The notes under the pieces are model-generated. The model was not told the DNA's origin and did no database searches. It was given only the letters and a program-made list of their open reading frames with translations. Shown here piece after piece: positions 29,073-34,442 of a stretch of 34,442 nucleotides of DNA; position 1 is the stretch's first letter; each line of letters begins with the position of its first letter. The DNA comes from an uncultured Luminiphilus sp. GTDB taxonomy: Bacteria > Pseudomonadota > Gammaproteobacteria > Pseudomonadales > Halieaceae. Position numbers and translations under genes: made by a program. The stretch spans positions 1 to 34,442 of the forward strand of contig CALKHC010000106.1 in the NCBI GenBank assembly GCA_938091425.1. Direction: 5' to 3'.

Positions 29073-30668
29073 ATGTTGACATATGCTGAGACCATCAAGG
29101 AGATGGAAACCAGTTGCGGACAATCCAACAACTGGTCCGATATCAGCCCGGAGTACGCTGCCCGGATGCGCTTGCAGAATCGCTTCAAGACCGGACTCGA
29201 TATTGCCCGTTACACTGCAGCGATCATGCGCAAGGACATGGCGGATTACGACAGTGATCCTGCTCATTACACTCAGTCTCTCGGGTGCTGGCACGGCTTT
29301 ATCGGGCAGCAGAAGCTGATCTCGATCAAAAAGCATTTCGGTAACACCGACAAGCGCTACCTGTACCTGTCAGGCTGGATGATCGCCGCGCTGCGCTCCG
29401 AGTTTGGTCCGCTGCCCGATCAATCCATGCACGAGAAAACCTCAGTTTCGGCGCTGATTGAGGAGCTCTACACCTTCCTGCGGCAGGCTGATGCCCGCGA
29501 GCTCGGTGGCTTGTTCCGCGCGCTCGACAAGGCGCATGAGAGTGGCAACGACGTCGAGGTGCAAAGCATCACCAAGCAGATCGATGAGTTCCAGACCCAC
29601 GTGGTGCCCATCATCGCTGATATCGATGCGGGATTCGGTAACGAGGAAGCGACCTACCTGCTGGCCCGACGCATGATCGAGGCGGGCGCTTGCGCTATCC
29701 AGATTGAAAATCAGGTCTCCGATGAGAAGCAGTGCGGACACCAGGATGGCAAGGTCACGGTCCCTCATGCCGATTTCATCGCCAAGATTCGTGCGATTCG
29801 CTACGCCTTCCTAGAGCTGGGAGTCGAAGACGGCATTATCGTCGCGCGTACTGACTCACTCGGCGCGGGCCTTACCAAGCAGATTGCGGTGACGCAGGAG
29901 CCGGGTGATTTGGGTGACCTTTACAATGGGTTCCTCGACGGCGATTACATTGACAGTGCTGACGACATTGCCAACGGCGATGTGGTGGTCAAGGCAAACG
30001 GCAAACTGTTGAAGCCGGCTCGGCTGGCATCCGGCTTGTTCCAATTCCGCAAGGGGTCGGGCGAGGACCGCGTGGTGCTCGATTGCATCACCTCTTTGCA
30101 AAACGGCGCCGATTTACTCTGGATTGAGACAGAGAAGCCTCACGTCGGCCAGATTGCCTCTATGGTGAACCGCATCCGCGAGGTCGTGCCCGATGCCAAG
30201 CTCGTTTACAACAACAGTCCATCGTTTAACTGGACCCTCAGCTTCCGCCAACAGGTTTTTGATGCTTGGTCCGAGGCGGGTCAGGATGTCTCGGCGTACG
30301 ACCGTGATGCACTGATGGATGCCAGCTACGACACGACAGAACTGGCACTCGAAGCCGATGCCCGCATCCAATCCTTCCAGCGCGACGGAGCTCGCGAGGC
30401 GGGGATTTTCCATCACCTAATCACGCTCCCGACTTACCACACGGCGGCGCTGTCCACCGACAACCTCGCCAAGGAGTACTTCGGAGAGGCGGGAATGCTT
30501 GGTTACGTGGCGGGTGTGCAACGCAAGGAAATCCGTCAGGGAATCGCCTGCGTGAAACATCAGAACATGGCGGGTTCCGACATGGGTGATGATCACAAAG
30601 AGTACTTCTCTGGCGATGCGGCGCTGAAAGCAGCCGGTGACGACAACACCATGAACCAGTTTGGCTGA
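29073..30668 (+). CDS. aceA: Isocitrate lyase (long ~530-aa form)
   Basis: YLSGWMIAALRSEFGPLPDQSMHEKTSVSALIEELYTFL, PIIADIDAGFGNEEATYLLARRMIEAGACAIQIENQVSDEKQCGHQDGKV, YNNSPSFNW. SD AGGAG upstream of ATG 29073. Confidence 0.96.
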   Translation: MLTYAETIKEMETSCGQSNNWSDISPEYAARMRLQNRFKTGLDIARYTAAIMRKDMADYDSDPAHYTQSLGCWHGFIGQQKLISIKKHFGNTDKRYLYLSGWMIAALRSEFGPLPDQSMHEKTSVSALIEELYTFLRQADARELGGLFRALDKAHESGNDVEVQSITKQIDEFQTHVVPIIADIDAGFGNEEATYLLARRMIEAGACAIQIENQVSDEKQCGHQDGKVTVPHADFIAKIRAIRYAFLELGVEDGIIVARTDSLGAGLTKQIAVTQEPGDLGDLYNGFLDGDYIDSADDIANGDVVVKANGKLLKPARLASGLFQFRKGSGEDRVVLDCITSLQNGADLLWIETEKPHVGQIASMVNRIREVVPDAKLVYNNSPSFNWTLSFRQQVFDAWSEAGQDVSAYDRDALMDASYDTTELALEADARIQSFQRDGAREAGIFHHLITLPTYHTAALSTDNLAKEYFGEAGMLGYVAGVQRKEIRQGIACVKHQNMAGSDMGDDHKEYFSGDAALKAAGDDNTMNQFG

Positions 30669-30694
30669 ATCCCAGCCGGAGAAAAGGTCAATCG

Positions 30695-30725
30695 GCGCGG
30701 GCACTTCGGTGCCCGCGCTTGCGTT
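30695..30725 (+). terminator. Strong UUCG-capped hairpin terminator downstream of aceA
   Basis: GCGCGGGCAC-TTCG-GTGCCCGCGC (perfect 10 bp) followed by TTGCGTTT. Confidence 0.8.
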
Positions 30726-30754
30726 TGGCCTCTGGCACGCGCACTCTTTCACGC

Positions 30755-31312
30755 ATGAAGTGGGACGATATTGATCAACAGGTCTGTTCCGTGGCCCGGG
30801 CACTTTCGGTGCTGGGCGAGCGTTGGACGTTGCTGATCATCCGTGACGCCTTTCGGGGCACCCGACGATTTGACGATTTTCAGCGCAGCCTGGGTGTGAC
30901 GCGACATCGCCTCTCTGAGCGACTCGGCAAATTAGTTGACGAGGGTGTGCTGACCCGGGTGGCCTATATGGACCGCCCCACGCGCTACGAATACCGATTG
31001 ACCCGCAAAGGCTTGGCGCTTTACCCCGTGCTGATGACGCTGAGCCAGTGGGGTGATGACTGGATGGACGACGGTAACGGCCCGCCGCAGCGTTATCGCC
31101 ATAGCTTGTGTGGCAAGCAAACGCGGGCGGTACTGTCCTGCGACGAATGCGGTGCCCCACTGCGTCCTGAGGAGGTCTCAGCGCAGGCGGGGGAGGTATT
31201 GAGTGCGTATGTGGCGCATTTGAATGCCAGGGGCGAGCCGCTTCCCTCAGAGGGTGAGTTGGCGCGCGAGGCGGCGCAGTATTGGCGCGAGAGCAGGAGC
31301 GATCAGGCATGA
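30755..31312 (+). CDS. HxlR family transcriptional regulator
   Basis: CSVARALSVLGERWTLLIIRDAFRGTRRFDDFQRSLGVTRHRLSERLGKLVDEGVLTRVAYMDRPTRYEYRLTRKGLALYPVL: classic HxlR wHTH. Short C-terminal extension with CDECG. Confidence 0.9.
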   Translation: MKWDDIDQQVCSVARALSVLGERWTLLIIRDAFRGTRRFDDFQRSLGVTRHRLSERLGKLVDEGVLTRVAYMDRPTRYEYRLTRKGLALYPVLMTLSQWGDDWMDDGNGPPQRYRHSLCGKQTRAVLSCDECGAPLRPEEVSAQAGEVLSAYVAHLNARGEPLPSEGELAREAAQYWRESRSDQA

Positions 31313-32097
31313 ACGAGCAGGTGAACCAACTGGTGATGAATGCGGATCTGGCGAGCATGCCCGGGGCGGGTCTGGATCCGGCCGCTGAGCAGTTACAGCG
31401 CAAGCAGCGCCTCGCCGCCGCACTGAGAATCTTCGGCAAATTTGGTTTTGACGAGGGCGTCGCCGGACACATCACCGTTCGTGATCCGATCGATACCGAC
31501 ACCTTCTGGGTCAACCCCATGGGGCGCTCGTTCAAGCTCATGCGGGTCTCGGACCTTATCAGGGTCAGTCATGAAGGCGACATCGTTGAGGGTGAGGGGC
31601 TTCTGAATGGCGCGGCGTTCACAATTCACAGCCGCATACATCAGGCCAGACCGGAAGTCACCGCCGCGGCCCACGCCCACTCGATTTACGGCAAGACCTG
31701 GTCTTCTCTGGGGCGATTGTTAGACCCCATCACACAGGACGCCTGCGCGTTTTATGACGATCTCGCTTTGTTGGACGACTACACCGGTGTGGTGGTGTCG
31801 ATGAGTGAAGGGGAGCGTCTTGCCGAGGCACTCGGCGATAAAAAAGCGATAGTGTTGAAGAATCATGGTCACCTGACGGTGGGGGAGTCAGTTGATGAGG
31901 CGCTGTGGTGGTACGTGACCTTTGAGCGCAGCTGTCAGGCTCAGCTGATGGCCGAGGCGGCGGGCACAACCCAGCCCATTCCCCACGACATGGCTCTGCA
32001 CACGGCGGGGCAGGTGGGCAGTACGCTGGCGGGTTGGTTCAGTGCCCAGCCACTGTTCGATGTCATTCTGAATGAGCAGCCGGATCTCTTGGATTAG
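31309..32097 (+). CDS. Class II aldolase/adducin family protein
   Basis: GFDEGVAGHITVRDP, NPMGRSF, AAAHAHSIYGKTWSSLG, VLKNHGHLTVGESVDEALWWYVTFERSCQAQL. ATGA overlap with the HxlR gene. Confidence 0.9.
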   Translation: MNEQVNQLVMNADLASMPGAGLDPAAEQLQRKQRLAAALRIFGKFGFDEGVAGHITVRDPIDTDTFWVNPMGRSFKLMRVSDLIRVSHEGDIVEGEGLLNGAAFTIHSRIHQARPEVTAAAHAHSIYGKTWSSLGRLLDPITQDACAFYDDLALLDDYTGVVVSMSEGERLAEALGDKKAIVLKNHGHLTVGESVDEALWWYVTFERSCQAQLMAEAAGTTQPIPHDMALHTAGQVGSTLAGWFSAQPLFDVILNEQPDLLD

Positions 32098-32723
32098 TCG
32101 GCGGCGAGACCCGGTTCATCGCGGATCAGCGGGGCGCTGTTGGCTAGCTGATCTCGATTAAAGGCCCGCCACAGGGCGACCACCACCAATACCTCGACAA
32201 CCGCCAGTACCCAGTGCAGGGCGATCACCTGCTCGACCCGTCCATCGATCGCCGCAAATCGCTCGAGGCCTGCATACACCGCCCACGCACCTCCCATTCC
32301 GAGTAAATAGCCGGCCTGTTTCGCCACATCGAGTTTGCGCAGCTGCTCCACCGAGACCATCAGCAGGGTCTCGCAGCGCACCAGGTAATTGCCCAGCGAG
32401 AAGGTCACCTGATAGCCGAGGTAAACGAATAGCGCGAGGGGGAGCTCCAGAGGGAGAAGGAGCACTGCCGCCACGCCACTGAGCGTAACCAGCTCCACCC
32501 CGAGCGACAGCCGAAAAAACCAGCTCGGTGCCAGAATCCTTCGGTCCTGGGTGGCGACTATCAGGGTGCCCAACGCGAGTCCGATGCCGCCTGCGGAGAA
32601 CACCGCCGGTGACAGTGGCGTGTACAGCACAAACACCGCGCCGACAGACAGCCCGAGAAAGAGCGAGTTGAGAAATTTGTAGCGGATGAAGGCGGCGGGG
32701 CGGATCGCCGGGTGCGCGCCCAT
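32094..32723 (-). CDS. Uncharacterised ~209-aa membrane protein with about six predicted TM segments, coupled to cobO
   Basis: Hydrophobic segments read by eye: FLNSLFLGLSVGAVFVLY, FSAGGIGLALGTLIVA, LSLGVELVTLSGVAAVLLL, LALFVYLGYQVTFSLGNYL, AGYLLGMGGAWAVYAG, VIALHWVLAVVEVLVVVAL. Start is 2 nt after the cobO stop. Confidence 0.75.
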   Translation of the reverse strand: MGAHPAIRPAAFIRYKFLNSLFLGLSVGAVFVLYTPLSPAVFSAGGIGLALGTLIVATQDRRILAPSWFFRLSLGVELVTLSGVAAVLLLPLELPLALFVYLGYQVTFSLGNYLVRCETLLMVSVEQLRKLDVAKQAGYLLGMGGAWAVYAGLERFAAIDGRVEQVIALHWVLAVVEVLVVVALWRAFNRDQLANSAPLIRDEPGLAAD

Positions 32724-32725
32724 TT

Positions 32726-33325
32726 TTAGTAGTCCACACCCTGTCGAGCGCGAATGCCGGCGCGATAGGCGTGCTTGACTTCTTTAACCTCAGACACGGT
32801 GTCCATGGCCTCGCGCAGGGCCTGACCGCCCCCGCGACCGGTGACTACGACGCTTTGTGACTCGGGCCGCCCAGTGAGCGCACTGATCACCTCGTCTTCC
32901 GGGAGATAGTCGAACGCCAACATGTATGTGAGCTCGTCGAGCACCACCAGGTCGTAGCTGGCGTCGCCCAGCATCGCCAAGGCGTGTTCCCAGGTCCGTT
33001 TTGCGGCGGTGATATCGCTCTCCCGGTCCTGCGTATCCCAGGTAAATCCCGTGCCCATCTGGTGGAGGTCCACACCGGGCAAATGGTCTCTCACAAAATT
33101 TTCTTCACCCGAGGCCTGCACGCCTTTAATGAATTGCACGACGCCTACCTTTTGGCCGTAGCCTAGCGCCCGCATCACCATGCCAAAGGCGGAACTGGTT
33201 TTGCCTTTACCATCACCGGTGAGTAAAACCGACACCCCGCGCTCGACATCCGCCTTGGCGATGCCCTCATCCACAGCGGCCTTCTGCTTAGCCATGGCTT
33301 TGTTGTGTTTGGTGTTGCGGTCCAT
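32726..33325 (-). CDS. cobO: Cob(I)yrinic acid a,c-diamide adenosyltransferase
   Basis: P-loop LLTGDGKGKTSSAFGMVMRALGYGQKVGVVQFIKG, YDLVVLDELTYMLAFDYL, VVVTGRGGGQALREAMDTVSEVKEVKHAYRAGIRARQGVDY. Confidence 0.95.
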   Translation of the reverse strand: MDRNTKHNKAMAKQKAAVDEGIAKADVERGVSVLLTGDGKGKTSSAFGMVMRALGYGQKVGVVQFIKGVQASGEENFVRDHLPGVDLHQMGTGFTWDTQDRESDITAAKRTWEHALAMLGDASYDLVVLDELTYMLAFDYLPEDEVISALTGRPESQSVVVTGRGGGQALREAMDTVSEVKEVKHAYRAGIRARQGVDY

Positions 33326-33334
33326 GGAGTGTTC

Positions 33335-34442
33335 CTAGAGTTTCACGCGCACGCCGGCGTATGCCGTCATGCCCGGAACATAATAGCCGGGTAGCTGCTG
33401 GTCATCGTGGTCTGTGACGTTGAGGACCCTTGCTTCTAACGCCCAACGGTCCGACAGATCCCACTGAGCGCTCAGGTCGATAGTAAAGGTGTCATCAATC
33501 GAAGTCATGAAGGGGTCGGTTGCTTCTCCGGTGTAGCGGCCCGTGACTCGGGCTCGCAAATCATTGCGCGTCCACACGATGCTCACCTGGCCCGTTTGAT
33601 CTGGTCGATAGGCACGATCGTCACCGTTTTGCTGCGTGGCATCGAGCGAGGTGAAGTTTCCCTCCATGCGCCACCGCTCGGACAGAGGCAAGCTGGCGAT
33701 GATTTCCAGGCCTTCGGACTGACTGGTCCCGGTGGTTTGCAGGTAGCCACTGTAGCCCGCAAGGTCAAAGATGATCTCATTGTCGATTTCCTGATCGAAC
33801 CAGATCAGCTCGAGATCAAGATTTCCTACGGCACCAATCAGGGCGAGTTCCCAGCCTTCAGACTCTTCTTCCAAGAGCGGTGCGTCGCTCGCAGGAGGAT
33901 AGGCAAAGGGGCCGTTGTTGTAGGCGATCTCATAAAGACTCGGTGCACGGAATCCGGTGCCGATCGCGGCGCGCAGTGCCCAGCCCTCGGCTATGCCGTC
34001 CAGATCGTAGCGCCCGCTGACACGCCAGCTGTCGAACTCACCAAAATCGTCGTTGTCATCGTGACGCCAGCCAAAGGTCATCACGCCGCGTCCAAATCGC
34101 TGCTGGGCTTCCAGATAGATGCCCGTGTTGTCTCTGGACCAATCGGTGCTGGCATCAGAGAGCGCCTGCTCCTCATGATCCACACCGTAAGTGAGGCGCG
34201 TGTTGTCTGTGAGCCGCCATGCGCCGACGAGGGACGTCGTATCTGTCTCGCCCTCGGTTTCGTAGGACAAAATGCCAGCCGAGAAAAAGGCGCGCTCGGT
34301 GTCGCTCGAAGCATAGCTGAGCTCGACGGTGTGTCGCTCAGAGGCGTAGCGCAGGGCGCCGCGCCAGGCTTGTTGCTCGTACTCATCGTCACAGTCGTGA
34401 ATCAACGCAAACGTGGCAGTGTCGTAGCAGCCGTCATATTCG
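33335..34442 (-). CDS. btuB: TonB-dependent receptor, probably BtuB vitamin B12 receptor; 5' end truncated by window edge
   Basis: TonB-dependent beta-barrel (GWALRAAIGTGFRAPSLYEIAYNNG, SEGLEIIASLPLSERWRMEGNFTSLDATQQNGDD, C-terminal YAGVRVKL). Operon with cobO. Frame is open to the window edge. Confidence 0.85.
   Translation of the reverse strand, partial: EYDGCYDTATFALIHDCDDEYEQQAWRGALRYASERHTVELSYASSDTERAFFSAGILSYETEGETDTTSLVGAWRLTDNTRLTYGVDHEEQALSDASTDWSRDNTGIYLEAQQRFGRGVMTFGWRHDDNDDFGEFDSWRVSGRYDLDGIAEGWALRAAIGTGFRAPSLYEIAYNNGPFAYPPASDAPLLEEESEGWELALIGAVGNLDLELIWFDQEIDNEIIFDLAGYSGYLQTTGTSQSEGLEIIASLPLSERWRMEGNFTSLDATQQNGDDRAYRPDQTGQVSIVWTRNDLRARVTGRYTGEATDPFMTSIDDTFTIDLSAQWDLSDRWALEARVLNVTDHDDQQLPGYYVPGMTAYAGVRVKL

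Noticed and set aside
32158-32739. 193-aa alternative minus-strand frame over the six-TM gene
   Set aside because: It is Arg/Pro/Gly-rich with no coherent hydrophobic pattern, while the 32094-32723 frame gives regularly spaced TM segments and tight coupling to cobO.
1-34442. CRISPR arrays, transposases, integrases, rRNA/tRNA genes, toxin-antitoxin or phage-defence modules
   Set aside because: None seen: no regularly spaced repeats, no matching protein signatures in the ORF list, and no cloverleaf-like segments recognised by eye in the intergenic gaps (a tRNAscan/Infernal run would be decisive).

Overview
This window looks like a gammaproteobacterial chromosome segment. The gene content and order suggest an aerobic anoxygenic phototroph related to the OM60/NOR5 (Halieaceae) group, but that taxonomy is inference only. 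The left edge carries the 3' part of acsF, an oxygen-dependent Mg-protoporphyrin monomethyl ester cyclase of bacteriochlorophyll synthesis. Mostly conserved housekeeping genes follow: an enoyl-CoA hydratase, an NnrU-family protein, an AlkA-like glycosylase, tadA, mltF, purL, secDF, suhB, trmJ, the isc operon (iscR-iscS-iscU-iscA-hscB-hscA-fdx), ndk, rlmN, pilF/pilW, ispG, hisS, yfgM, bamB, der, purK and purE. The right end is more lineage-specific: isocitrate lyase, an HxlR regulator coupled to a class II aldolase, and a minus-strand btuB - cobO - six-TM membrane protein operon. I found no CRISPR array, rRNA, mobile element or recognisable defence system. The best candidates for new biology are: (i) the uncharacterised six-TM protein tightly coupled to cobO/btuB; (ii) a UUCG-capped hairpin that buries the nnrU Shine-Dalgarno sequence; (iii) a terminator-like hairpin in the mltF leader region; (iv) possible leaderless iscR and mltF transcripts; (v) a palindrome holding both stop codons at the secF/suhB convergence; and (vi) a recurring -10/GC-rich discriminator motif at growth genes. 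All calls come from reading the sequence and supplied translations; no searches were run.
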